From positions 1 through 49,903 of IMG/VR virus record IMGVR_UViG_3300032241_000603: a DNA stretch of 49,903 nt. The stretch is one strand, 5' to 3'. Below the pieces are notes generated by a model, which did not search any database, was not told the origin of the DNA, and was given only the letters and a program-made list of their open reading frames with translations. The position numbers and the translations under genes are program-made. Below, in pieces: positions 9,901 through 16,425 of the stretch; the stretch's first letter is position 1; each line of letters starts with the position of its first letter. Source of the DNA: a virus.

Positions 9901-12749
9901 GTATAACATTGAGTTATGCGGCAAGTCCGGCGGCTTACGTTAGTGGGTATGCCATAATAACAAATGCTCCAACATTTACAGTTGAAGCTACAAATGGAAC
10001 TACTACTTCATTGGGTATTAGTAAGGCATTTAGTTCAACAAGTGCTACTGCATTACGAATTGGTTATGCAGCCGGTGAAGGCGGACAGATTACAACACGT
10101 ATTTCAACAACTCGTGTTACAGGTCATGACTTGTTAGACATCGGAACTGGTGGGTATAACACTACAAATTATCCAACATCAATTTATGGTAATCCAATAA
10201 ATCAAAAGACACAGTCTAATGAAGTTATCGAAGAAGGTGTTGGTCGTGTATTCTACGCAACAACTGACCAAGATGGTGTATTCCGTATTGGTAGATTCTT
10301 TACTGTTGACCAAGGAACTGGAACTGTTACATTTGCGGCAAGTATCGCTCTAAGTAACTTAGACGGTCTAGGATTCAAACGCGGTGTTGTGGTAAGTTCA
10401 TTTAGCACTGATGCTAGTATGGTTGATAACGCGGCAGACGAAGTTCCAGTTCAATCTGCAATCCGTGGATTCGTTGACAAACGTTTAGGTCTAGACTACG
10501 GTGGTGGTCCGGTATCGGCTGCTAATCGAATTGGTCCTGGATATTTGCCATTAAATGGTGTATTACCAATGGCTGGTAATATCAACATGTCAAGTTATGG
10601 CATTAGTAATTTAGCCAGCCCAACTTATGCGGCTGATGCGGCAACCAAAGGTTATGTAGATTCAGGACTATCCGGTGTTAGCGCATTAGCATTGTTAACC
10701 GACGTCAGTGTTACAACACCTAGCAACGGTCAAGGATTCTTATATGATTCAACTGTTGGAAAATGGATTAACTATAATCAACCAAAAGGTGGCGATGTAA
10801 CTATTAGCTATACTAGCATAGGAACTGCATACTACGTAACAGGTATAACTGTTACTGGAAGCGGACCATGGTTAGTAACTGCTACAATTTATCCAACACA
10901 GGGATCAGCATTTACTACAGGCGTTGACTACACTATTGCTGGGGACAGTAATAGCGGATTTAATGGAACTGCAATTGCTACTGCTAGTTCAACTTCTAGT
11001 ATTACTATTAGACGTTCAACTAATCCTGGAACTTATACTCCACAAACTTCAATTACTGTTTCAGGGCTAAACGGTGTTACAGGAACTGGACCATATCTAG
11101 TTACATTTAATATCCCAACTCAAGGTGTTGCACCTCAAGTTAGTGGTCACTTTGTTGTAGCAGGTAATACTAATACTGGTTACAATGGGGTGTTTGTTTG
11201 CACATCAAGTTCAACAACTACTATACAATTAAGCTATCCAAGTAACCCTGGAGTGTATAGCACAGCAACTACAACAACTGTTACTTTAACTACAACAACT
11301 ATACAAGCAGGTGGCCTACAAGCTGTTGTCAAACCATATGTGATTACAGATAGCAACATTAGCACAGTGGCAGCTATTCAACAGAGCAAGTTGGCTTTGC
11401 AGGCAGCTACTGTAGCTCCAACTGCTCCTGGTAGTTATACACAAAGTAGTTTAGGTCTAGCACAGTTTGACCAGGCATATTTCTTAGCTACAAATGGTTG
11501 GATTACTCATACAACTAGTTCTTCAACACTCACAGGTCTTCAATATAATAATATTAGATATGTAAGTAGCAATTCTATTTTAGGTAATTTAGGCGTTAGT
11601 GCTAACACTATACAAGAATTAACTCCTGTATCAGTTATTACAGCTGGCGGTGGATTATTATCTGCAAGTTTTACAGGCGCAGGTGTATTAACACAAGTTG
11701 CTACAGGAGGAACTTACAGCGTTACTCCAACTACAACAGCTGGAGGAAATAGTGCGTTAGTTCAAACATTAAGTGACGGTGGAATTAATGTTAAGTATCT
11801 ACAGATTAACAGTGATAAATTTATAGACTTAACTAGTGCTACATCTACATTTAATTTATACACGCCAAGTGGATTTAATTTTGCTACTATTGTAGGAACA
11901 AATGGAGCAACTACTGTTTCTTCAATACTTGGAACATTAGACACAACAAGTGGAACAATAAAAGCATTACAGATCACAACAGGTGCACCGGCTACTAATG
12001 GGTCGTTAACTGGTCAATGGCAAGTGGCTGGTAGTAGTGCAATTGACTTGGCTACTAATTCAGCTACACTAAAATCAACCAGTCTTACTACTGGATCAAC
12101 TTCAACTTCGGGCACAATTACTGGAGCTTGGGGGTTAAACGGATCGTTAACTGGAACATGGGCGCTTGGCGGAACTGGTATCTTAGATGCATCTGCAGGA
12201 ACTATAGTAGGCGGTAGCTTAACTGGCACAACAACTGCTACTAATACTGCTGTTGTTGATCTAGCAACTAACAATGCATCGTTTAAATCTAGAACACTTA
12301 ATGCCGGTAGTTCAACTACAACAGGAACAATAACAGGTAACTGGAGCATTAATGGACAACTACAAGCTACATATAGTGACTTGGCTGAGTTCTACGAAGG
12401 AGATCAAGAGTATGAACCCGGAACTGTTCTAGTGTTTGGCGGAGACAAGGAAGTTACAATAACTACTACAATGAACGATACACGTTCAGCTGGTGTTGTA
12501 ACAACTGATCCAGCGTATGTTATGAACGCAGAACAATCTGGCATTAAAGTTTGTATAGCACTTGCAGGACGTATTCCTTGTAAAGTAATAGGACGGGTGA
12601 ATAAAGGAGACTTGCTAACAACAAGTGCAACTGCTGGGTATGCGGTTCGCGCAACAAATCCAACACTAGGTGCTATTATTGGTAAAGCGTTAGAAAACAA
12701 AGACTACGGTGAAGCCGGAGTTATTCAAGTAGCCGTAGGGAGAGTATAA
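906..12749 (+). CDS. giant tail fibre / adhesin-like structural protein, 3947 aa
   Basis: The largest gene in the window. Residues 7-35 carry the NDGTGD...FNKVNENFSELY motif shared with neighbouring fibre proteins. At about 214-290 come tail-fibre-type segments (MIGALTL, AATKFYVD, LYVSTQGDD). Residues about 340-1040 and 1675-1855 hold at least five, perhaps seven, divergent copies of a helical repeat with a CxRD...DLxTGGNxQS core. A stretch near 1289-1325 (VFVEAGVYYEDYPIKLP type) looks like a beta-helix. The middle is dominated by Thr/Ser/Gly-rich beta repeats. Near 3210 comes another MAGNINM...DAATKGYVD fibre motif. The last 125 residues, starting YSDLAEFYEGD, form a compact C-terminal domain also seen on other phage fibres. 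The ATG has GGAG 7 bp upstream. Role in host recognition is inferred from architecture and position. Confidence 0.85.
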   Translation: MAKQVIDIGITGNDGTGDSIRTSFNKVNENFSELYAIFGVGDGKIRFTDLSDAPSSYTANQIIMSSNNGDNLTARTLVGNNITFTETNDSQLVITASSVLLQQEQTPTLNHPLNVNLQAIGRVPYPSDALVTAFNNAFNPTPLITQADLAISKGYADATYIAKGSGGLLSTALKVRNEPNTPQTNDVDYDPTLQGNYVATEAIQRRHAVRRDGDTMIGALTLNDHPAPMSGFGTPNSSQDLQAATKFYVDNSTFTSNVNLYVSTQGDDLQAKTPAGKQGRNLRYAFKTIGAAALYADSLINLSALEPGPYRQTIAFTIPPNQTFSTISDVSLTGGNTHTSISDYGYENAFKLLEANKAFIQAETIAYLNEKYVNQFTYSVSQYQSLINQILTAVSYDLVLGTTFNTTAVATELYGANYPLLVSNQLLQATTAINYALTQITNYSYSTPTLTNYISQVLTAIEYDLLYQSNYQSLQIGLAFNGYGTGISGTEITAILENLKTGVLGLSAINSVNQSVSNITSNFAVIEAAILTGTTPTATFPAQASTTSSQTSAQYLLINNISFIQAELVAFITANYPNNTYNRVSCQRDIKYVIESLVYDMMYGGNSQTVYAALRYWEYAYVLQEDPASFWTTVYSYLGTLVQAVVGNVPPALLYQTSVTQYLNSTYQGGSSQASGLAANVATFVQIIGTVGGSTPSPITLVGSPSTITIQGGTVSVTYPTISLGATAFQTGRTAIVNNTTTLQAGVTTYINSNFNVINDATTLSNITSLFGNVTNLLNNGIGTRSVPSYTSPSGADTGVSNARSLILQNFGFIEDETVGWLAVNYPSLSYNATTFKTNLSYLLEAVCYDITYGGNTGSILAAQQYYINNSALMTGAGAGAIIAGFNYAQSLTVNVIQNQLVTQLHTGVGYPITTPGRTQVINNGLTNGLDAQSAVNVLWNAIKEIAASNPALPTSDITYTAPSLTGYNSTFLSAYNIITNNGATIATAVTNYISSTFAGGFTYNQSHCYSDIGNIIDAACIDLITGGTYQSINAGKSYYKNVSAKSIAIGTQLTETLDGIQFAQSLAVQCLNQTTQTRYQSLVSQVFLTPSTPNTTFASALTTFNTNYGYIISIIKTGFGTAPAPTYGSGVYTVTFNNGGNGYVDQGAPGDIHIIPGKVLIGNVGGANGIITKYTPSGGGASYDTIALNLSQPGFFQFVPTTATGSSGTNTVTVASLTYTTAFNGTSTIAVGMGITGSANIQNGTVVTAINTNTNTITLNYNLLGSLSNTSVVFGETLDYGETVPVQEIVIFVEAGVYYEDYPIKLPTNVSIKGDDFRRTIVRPLDRISQSPWRSTFFYRDSVIDGLLLGPINYNVDYAPSSTATLGGITGNIAITLGSGQASQNWIGYLIVDNATPISGKAVINSVAGNVLNCSVVYPFSSQTTYASGNWHIYSTTNYGRHYLSNPLDPNSTPLNNKYIDVFLCNDATRINNMTMQGHGGFAMVLDPTGQIKTKSPYGQVCSSFSRSINAQRFAGGQFVDGFAGRLQGTIVGVANSGITLTVQGLFNSGLDIRPPSTPCAFYFQGFRYQVNNVVSYSPVTQVTTSTYLSGGASGQNTIVLSGNLNIVVGQFISGTGVPTGAYITAVGTTTTNGTPVAMSVNLTAQAAGTYTISAPQVVLTLDTSTPYYPASLYNNTTCSRDVGLILDAVTWDLVTGSNFQSVRSGLAYLRGDASVVTGTQLQQTVAGISETLQLATSLISTTATVTSLINSQSIINNIIQQGTGGAPTITFPTGVNSTANAVNLKNNLQGNRSFIQSEIVAWIASNYNTNSITNYSAVTCARDVGYIVDSICYDIMYGGNSMTYDAVLSYYGQSVISGPQTDQITGEESVTAAAYGRLQTVLQQIATNTSVTKSSGNISTQITSYTAISSGSTEYGYITSLTNLIVDYVADGVFNSGETRTTPTLSGLNSAALADRTTIENAKTTIQTGVINYLNAGGGLLINIEQGGNKSMLANDFAMINDLGYAILCTNGGVSEQVSTFTYYCWTHYWALNGGQIRSVAGSNAYGQYALRASGYDVTELPDAVNLANTMVQVARVYKQGAFATSAAPTVSQQAIILYIVGYQYIPTNNSELEIDHTVAGLGITRYLISGVTHTGVTISANGIQQNVLQINLSTSGSSGTSSTGLVATLYDGQQVTIRVLSNVKFYNIANVKPTRPSTALQYVDNLSAIYRVISYNLTEATGEPFGLGSGIAILGSDSSFNYYLFTTDVLNLTQLDPQDATKTQGSKVGDNKIAVLQISTQTTIDQINKGTYVTGWNGRIHRIISYTIPTFIATGTYVSYTAVGSVYTLIVSAVAGTIVNGDIVTGTGFNGTQTVQSFSYNSTTALTTIILTSAASGSPSGTITFGVAKNGYLTIDPNPILNTVGSSSYPIPAMTYNSQVSNATGYSFVTYDVAWTPSQLPIVDNFYLVNGQANTSYNVSSQITSSVSKTQITVSSTTGLSVGMVVTCSTAGSYVPSGTIIQSIDSPTQFTVSPACWVPAGAFVSSTIVSVLQGVTITNGGSGYSSSNPPIATVGGVTSGGAVTQAIVSLIVTGGSITNVIIVSPGYGYTSTPDITITTPNGGTGAVLTAVLSATATTNTTAQAGVSINQVTVPYSTLPGAFTLGTSITVTTGTGSATAYTYNSVTGYSATFGFGTTTAPTANAWFKVAGHANPLYNGFYQAISSTTTSVNLFYKYNPGIGTLISIPAAASAPTITGSGPYLVTYAITTTASATSATISTTTLTVAGTVTGTFATGMVLSGGTIATNSASSGTSGQFTIVVSGTQTGTFAVNQPVSGTGVGTGAVITNINSSTLTVSVANSGAVSGTITGGLPANTYWITGQLTGTTPVVSTTRASGGTAGTNTFVVTSATSIVTGQLITGSNLPSGTYVSAISGTTITVSQNFTTGGATGTYNFYVPGVAGTYSINASASSVGAATITGTITPPVIGSTWTVADDNPTSYNSSSPLTVTASSTTSITLSYAASPAAYVSGYAIITNAPTFTVEATNGTTTSLGISKAFSSTSATALRIGYAAGEGGQITTRISTTRVTGHDLLDIGTGGYNTTNYPTSIYGNPINQKTQSNEVIEEGVGRVFYATTDQDGVFRIGRFFTVDQGTGTVTFAASIALSNLDGLGFKRGVVVSSFSTDASMVDNAADEVPVQSAIRGFVDKRLGLDYGGGPVSAANRIGPGYLPLNGVLPMAGNINMSSYGISNLASPTYAADAATKGYVDSGLSGVSALALLTDVSVTTPSNGQGFLYDSTVGKWINYNQPKGGDVTISYTSIGTAYYVTGITVTGSGPWLVTATIYPTQGSAFTTGVDYTIAGDSNSGFNGTAIATASSTSSITIRRSTNPGTYTPQTSITVSGLNGVTGTGPYLVTFNIPTQGVAPQVSGHFVVAGNTNTGYNGVFVCTSSSTTTIQLSYPSNPGVYSTATTTTVTLTTTTIQAGGLQAVVKPYVITDSNISTVAAIQQSKLALQAATVAPTAPGSYTQSSLGLAQFDQAYFLATNGWITHTTSSSTLTGLQYNNIRYVSSNSILGNLGVSANTIQELTPVSVITAGGGLLSASFTGAGVLTQVATGGTYSVTPTTTAGGNSALVQTLSDGGINVKYLQINSDKFIDLTSATSTFNLYTPSGFNFATIVGTNGATTVSSILGTLDTTSGTIKALQITTGAPATNGSLTGQWQVAGSSAIDLATNSATLKSTSLTTGSTSTSGTITGAWGLNGSLTGTWALGGTGILDASAGTIVGGSLTGTTTATNTAVVDLATNNASFKSRTLNAGSSTTTGTITGNWSINGQLQATYSDLAEFYEGDQEYEPGTVLVFGGDKEVTITTTMNDTRSAGVVTTDPAYVMNAEQSGIKVCIALAGRIPCKVIGRVNKGDLLTTSATAGYAVRATNPTLGAIIGKALENKDYGEAGVIQVAVGRV
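2645..6465 (+). repeat. degenerate protein repeats within the giant fibre gene (CxRD...TGGN unit)
   Basis: About 35-55-residue units recur at nt 2645-2740, 3341-3505, 3915-4025, 5929-6039 and 6291-6463, with weaker relatives near 2028-2145 and 2250-2358. Common features are a Cys-x-Arg/Ser-Asp start, a hydrophobic helix, a DxxxGGN/TGG turn and a Tyr-rich end, often preceded by a FIQxExxAWI segment. The repeats are visible at protein level and strongly diverged at DNA level, so this is old duplication and not a recent tandem array. Confidence 0.6.
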
Positions 12750-12985
12750 TGACACAGCAAACTATCAACATAGGACAGTCAGCTAACGATAATAGCGGAG
12801 ACCCGTTGCGTTCCGCTTTTACTAAGGTAAATGCAAATTTTACAGATCTATATGCTCAAATAGGAACTTTAGCATATACTCCTACTACCCCTAGTAATTG
12901 GGCAGGAACTGCACCTACAACTGTGCAACATGCATTAGACAGATTGGCAGCGGCCGTTAAGGCGTTGAATACAACAGGCGCATAA
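12749..12985 (+). CDS. short fibre-associated protein with N-terminal NDNSGD motif
   Basis: This 78-residue protein begins within the TAATG junction of the giant fibre gene, so it is translationally coupled. It consists almost only of the module found at the N-terminus of its neighbours (INIGQSANDNSGDPLRSAF, then TKVNANFTDLY), followed by a short Pro/Thr linker and a helix. It could be a free copy of the fibre-attachment module or a small accessory fibre. The function of the motif is not established in what I can see. Its recurrence only at N-termini suggests attachment to the tail. Confidence 0.7.
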   Translation: MTQQTINIGQSANDNSGDPLRSAFTKVNANFTDLYAQIGTLAYTPTTPSNWAGTAPTTVQHALDRLAAAVKALNTTGA

Positions 12986-12986
12986 C

Positions 12987-12994
12987 GGTAAATA
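12987..12994 (+). promoter_or_regulatory. possible late promoter, GGTAAATA
   Basis: GGTAAATA lies 18 bp upstream of the ATG at 13013, just after the stop of the preceding gene, at the same distance as other late motifs in this window. It matches 6 of 8 positions of the T4 late consensus. A GGAG ribosome site follows at about 13002. Confidence 0.4.
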
Positions 12995-13012
12995 TACTAA
13001 ACGGAGCAGACA

Positions 13013-13525
13013 ATGTCATTTACAATACCAGCAGAACTACAATTAAATTTAGGAACTTACCCTAACGATGGCACAGGGGATGATTTAAATACTGCTTTTA
13101 AAAAGATACAAGCTACATTCACACTTCTTAATTCAGAACTAAGTCAAGTAGGAGGTGCGGCTACTGTAAATTCTATAGGATCGGCAGTCTATTCAGGTAA
13201 CACAGGTGGAGTGTTACAATTTAAAAATATTACAGGATCTGGAAGTATTATTGTTACAGCACCAACATCGGGTCCTAACGCTAATACTATTAATATTGCA
13301 AACACAGCGTTAACAACTATTCGAAATGATACTAGTCCAACATTAGGCGGCAATTTAAATCTAAACGGATTCAACGTAGTTGGTAACGGAGATGTTCAAA
13401 CTACTGTTTGGGGGGTTGATGTTCGAAATCTACAAGCCTTAGTTAATGTAGAAACCGGAGGAGATGTTGATTTAGGATCTTTTACTCAGCCTGCATCGTT
13501 AGGTTTTGATTTTGGAACCTTTTAA
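13013..13525 (+). CDS. fibre-associated protein with N-terminal NDGTGD motif, 170 aa
   Basis: The N-terminus (LNLGTYPNDGTGDDLNTAF, then KKIQATFTLLN) is the same module as in the giant fibre protein, followed by Gly/Thr/Ala-rich beta sequence. The section PTLGGNLNLNGFNVVGNGD is a typical phage fibre-shaft motif. The end is short and hydrophobic. It sits between two other fibre-type genes in a single transcription direction. Likely a minor tail fibre or fibre connector. There is no enzymatic motif. Confidence 0.7.
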   Translation: MSFTIPAELQLNLGTYPNDGTGDDLNTAFKKIQATFTLLNSELSQVGGAATVNSIGSAVYSGNTGGVLQFKNITGSGSIIVTAPTSGPNANTINIANTALTTIRNDTSPTLGGNLNLNGFNVVGNGDVQTTVWGVDVRNLQALVNVETGGDVDLGSFTQPASLGFDFGTF

Positions 13526-13536
13526 GGTTTATTAAT

Positions 13537-16425
13537 ATGCCATTAGTAGTATGGACACAACCGTCTGGATATTCCTTAGGAACATTCCCAGAATTAGAAA
13601 AATTTCAAACTGGTTCAACTAATGGATTAGTATTACCAACGAGCTCCACTTCTGGGATTACATTTACTCTTATTTCCGGATCGTTACCTCCTGGAATTAG
13701 TTTATCGGGTAACGTGTTATCTGGAACTCCATATAATATCATAAGAACTACTACTTTTACATTTTGTATTAGAGCTAGTAACGGATCTCAGATTTCCGAT
13801 AGAACATTTAATCTCACAATAGAAGGTGGCGGTCCCCCTCAATTTATTACGCCAGCTGGACCATTAACAGTTTCAACTACTCGATACTTTGTGTTGGATA
13901 ACAGTTTTGTTAATTTTCAAGTTCAAGCATTTGATAGTAATCCCGATGTAACCTTAAATTATTTTATTTCATCAACAGGAGGAGAACTTCCTCCTGGACT
14001 AACTTTATCTAAGTCGGGAAAAATTACTGGAACAGTTGCTCCGGTTGTATCTGTTACACCCCAAGACGGAAATGGGTCGTATGATACCGGAACCTATGAC
14101 GGAATTGCTTATGATTTCGGTTCTGTGAAGGAACTTAACAGAACATATTCATTTACCGTTACAGTATCAGATGGTGACAATTATGCAGAAAGAACTTTTG
14201 AAATTTTTGTCGTAGGCGGAAGTTATTTTACTGCCGACAATACTGCATTAACAGACGACAACGTATTATTTACAGCAGACAATACAAATGTTAGAATGCC
14301 CGTATGGATTACTGATTCTGCATTAGGTAGCTATCGATCTAATAACTATGTAACGATTCCATTATCAACTTATGATAAAACAGGAATTACCTATAGTCTA
14401 GATCCTATTAATGCCGAAATTGCCGCATCAACATATAAAATTTTACAGTCTGATAACAAAGCAGGAAATTATAATTTAACAGTCCAATACGTGCAGACTG
14501 CACCAAGTGTTGGACAGTATCTAACATTTTTAAATGCAGTTAACGCAAATCAATGGTATAAGAATAAAGCCTACGTATTCGGAGATATTGTTCGGGTAGG
14601 TAATATAATTTATGAGTGCATTGTTGCAAATAAAAGTTTTAATGATTTTAACGGTTTTGCTATTGATCTTGCAAATGGCTATTGGCAAATATTCCCGGCT
14701 GCAACTGAATATGAAATTTCATCTGTTGCAAGTTTAGGTTCAGGACAGTATAGATTAACATTATCAACACCTTTGCAACTTAATGTTCCAAATGGCTGGG
14801 TATTTTATATCGGTAGTTTATCGTTATTACCTCCCGGATTAGTTTATGATACTACAGGTTCAAATTTGTATGGTAATGTGCCATTCCAACCTTCTATAAC
14901 ACAAACTTATACATTTACTACAACTGCTTCACGACAAGGTAATGATGGTGAAGTAGTATGGGCATCTCGATTATTTACAATTAGCATAATTGGAGAAGGT
15001 GATAGTGTTATAACATGGATCACACCTTCAGATTTAGGAACCATTGATGCTAGCTTTATTTCAATATTAAGTGTCCAAGCAACCAGTAGTTTATCAAATG
15101 CTACTGTTGTATATTCACTTGTTAGCGGAACATTACCCCCAGGACTAAGTTTAAATTTAGATGGTGAAATTATTGGTGTTACTAATCAGTATCCTATAGT
15201 TACTGGGTCAACTGGTATAGTGTTAGTCGGTGATGGTGGATTGTCTACTAGTTTATCTGGGGCAATCGATGATGGCGGAATAGCTAATGAAATAAACAAT
15301 GCATCAATAGATGGCGGTAATTCATATAGCATAAACAATACAGTAAATATTATCCTCGGATTGACTACTTTTGATTTTTCAACAGGTCAAACTACTTTTG
15401 ATCGAGGAACTACTACGATTGACAGAGTGTTTACATTTACTGTTCAAGCACGAGATTTGATTAACTATACTGCAAAGAATAGAACATTTACTGTTAAAGT
15501 AGAAACAATCAATGAAAAATTGTTTAGTAACATTACAGCAAAACCATTTTTAAAGCACGATCAAAGATCAACATGGCAAGAATTTATTAATAATTCTAAT
15601 GTTTTTACTCCTAGTAGCATTTATAGATCAAATGATACTAATTTTGGCTTGCACTCTGATTTATCAATGGTTATATACGCCGGCATAGAAACATCTGATG
15701 CTGCCAAGTATGTTAGTGCGATAGGATTAAATCATAAACGTAAAAGATTTCAATGGGGTGATGTTACAAAAGCAATAGCAATTTCTCCTACAACTGGTGA
15801 AGAAATCTACGAAGTAGTGTATGTAAGCATGATTGATCCTTTAGAAATTAATGGAAAGTATTTGCCTAATACAATACATAGTAGTCCGCAGCCAAATGCT
15901 GTAAGTATAGATAAAAATAATGCATTTTATCAAAGTGGTTTTGTATTGCCAAATTCTACACTAACTGCTCAAATGGGTGCAGATGGATTAAACACCGGCA
16001 GACCAGATCCATTAATTTCAATTGATTCTCAAGAATACAGGATTTCTGATAATAATCCAAGTGATTATAATCCTAGCAGTATAAGTATTTGGCGTAACAG
16101 AATCGAAAATTGGAGTGCTCAAGTTCCAGATCCTAACAATCCCGGAAGCTATATTACCTTAAATTTAGCCCATGAAAGAAATTATCTACCCCTATGGATG
16201 AGAACTATTCAGCCTGGAACTTATCAAGAACTTGGGTTTCAACTAGCAGTTCCCTTATGCTATTGTAAGGTAGGAACTGCTGATAGTATTATTTTAAACA
16301 TTAAAGAAAATGGGTTTGATTTCAAACAAATAGACTACACTATTGATAGATATATCATAGATTCTGTAGCGAATGAAATAGGGGATAAATACCTAGTATT
16401 CAAAAACGATAGGATAACAGTATGA
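13537..16425 (+). CDS. virion protein with putative Ig-like (He_PIG-type) repeats, 962 aa
   Basis: At least four repeats of the putative-Ig (He_PIG/cadherin-like) type are visible. Each has a LPPGxSL turn (about residues 50, 150, 430 and 535) followed by a GxxxGTP or similar turn and a TFTFxxxAxD strand. Such domains are common in phage tail and adhesin proteins and bind surfaces or sugars. The last 300 residues differ: they are mixed alpha/beta with many Asn, Asp and Tyr and no repeat, and end in a segment rich in Ile and Asp. No transmembrane segment is seen. It overlaps the next gene by 4 bp (ATGA). A structural role within the fibre module is well supported by context. Confidence 0.78.
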   Translation: MPLVVWTQPSGYSLGTFPELEKFQTGSTNGLVLPTSSTSGITFTLISGSLPPGISLSGNVLSGTPYNIIRTTTFTFCIRASNGSQISDRTFNLTIEGGGPPQFITPAGPLTVSTTRYFVLDNSFVNFQVQAFDSNPDVTLNYFISSTGGELPPGLTLSKSGKITGTVAPVVSVTPQDGNGSYDTGTYDGIAYDFGSVKELNRTYSFTVTVSDGDNYAERTFEIFVVGGSYFTADNTALTDDNVLFTADNTNVRMPVWITDSALGSYRSNNYVTIPLSTYDKTGITYSLDPINAEIAASTYKILQSDNKAGNYNLTVQYVQTAPSVGQYLTFLNAVNANQWYKNKAYVFGDIVRVGNIIYECIVANKSFNDFNGFAIDLANGYWQIFPAATEYEISSVASLGSGQYRLTLSTPLQLNVPNGWVFYIGSLSLLPPGLVYDTTGSNLYGNVPFQPSITQTYTFTTTASRQGNDGEVVWASRLFTISIIGEGDSVITWITPSDLGTIDASFISILSVQATSSLSNATVVYSLVSGTLPPGLSLNLDGEIIGVTNQYPIVTGSTGIVLVGDGGLSTSLSGAIDDGGIANEINNASIDGGNSYSINNTVNIILGLTTFDFSTGQTTFDRGTTTIDRVFTFTVQARDLINYTAKNRTFTVKVETINEKLFSNITAKPFLKHDQRSTWQEFINNSNVFTPSSIYRSNDTNFGLHSDLSMVIYAGIETSDAAKYVSAIGLNHKRKRFQWGDVTKAIAISPTTGEEIYEVVYVSMIDPLEINGKYLPNTIHSSPQPNAVSIDKNNAFYQSGFVLPNSTLTAQMGADGLNTGRPDPLISIDSQEYRISDNNPSDYNPSSISIWRNRIENWSAQVPDPNNPGSYITLNLAHERNYLPLWMRTIQPGTYQELGFQLAVPLCYCKVGTADSIILNIKENGFDFKQIDYTIDRYIIDSVANEIGDKYLVFKNDRITV

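Noticed and set aside
12014-12349. 111-codon antisense open frame in the giant fibre gene
   Set aside because: Val/Pro/Ala-rich shadow of the repeat region, no independent signals.
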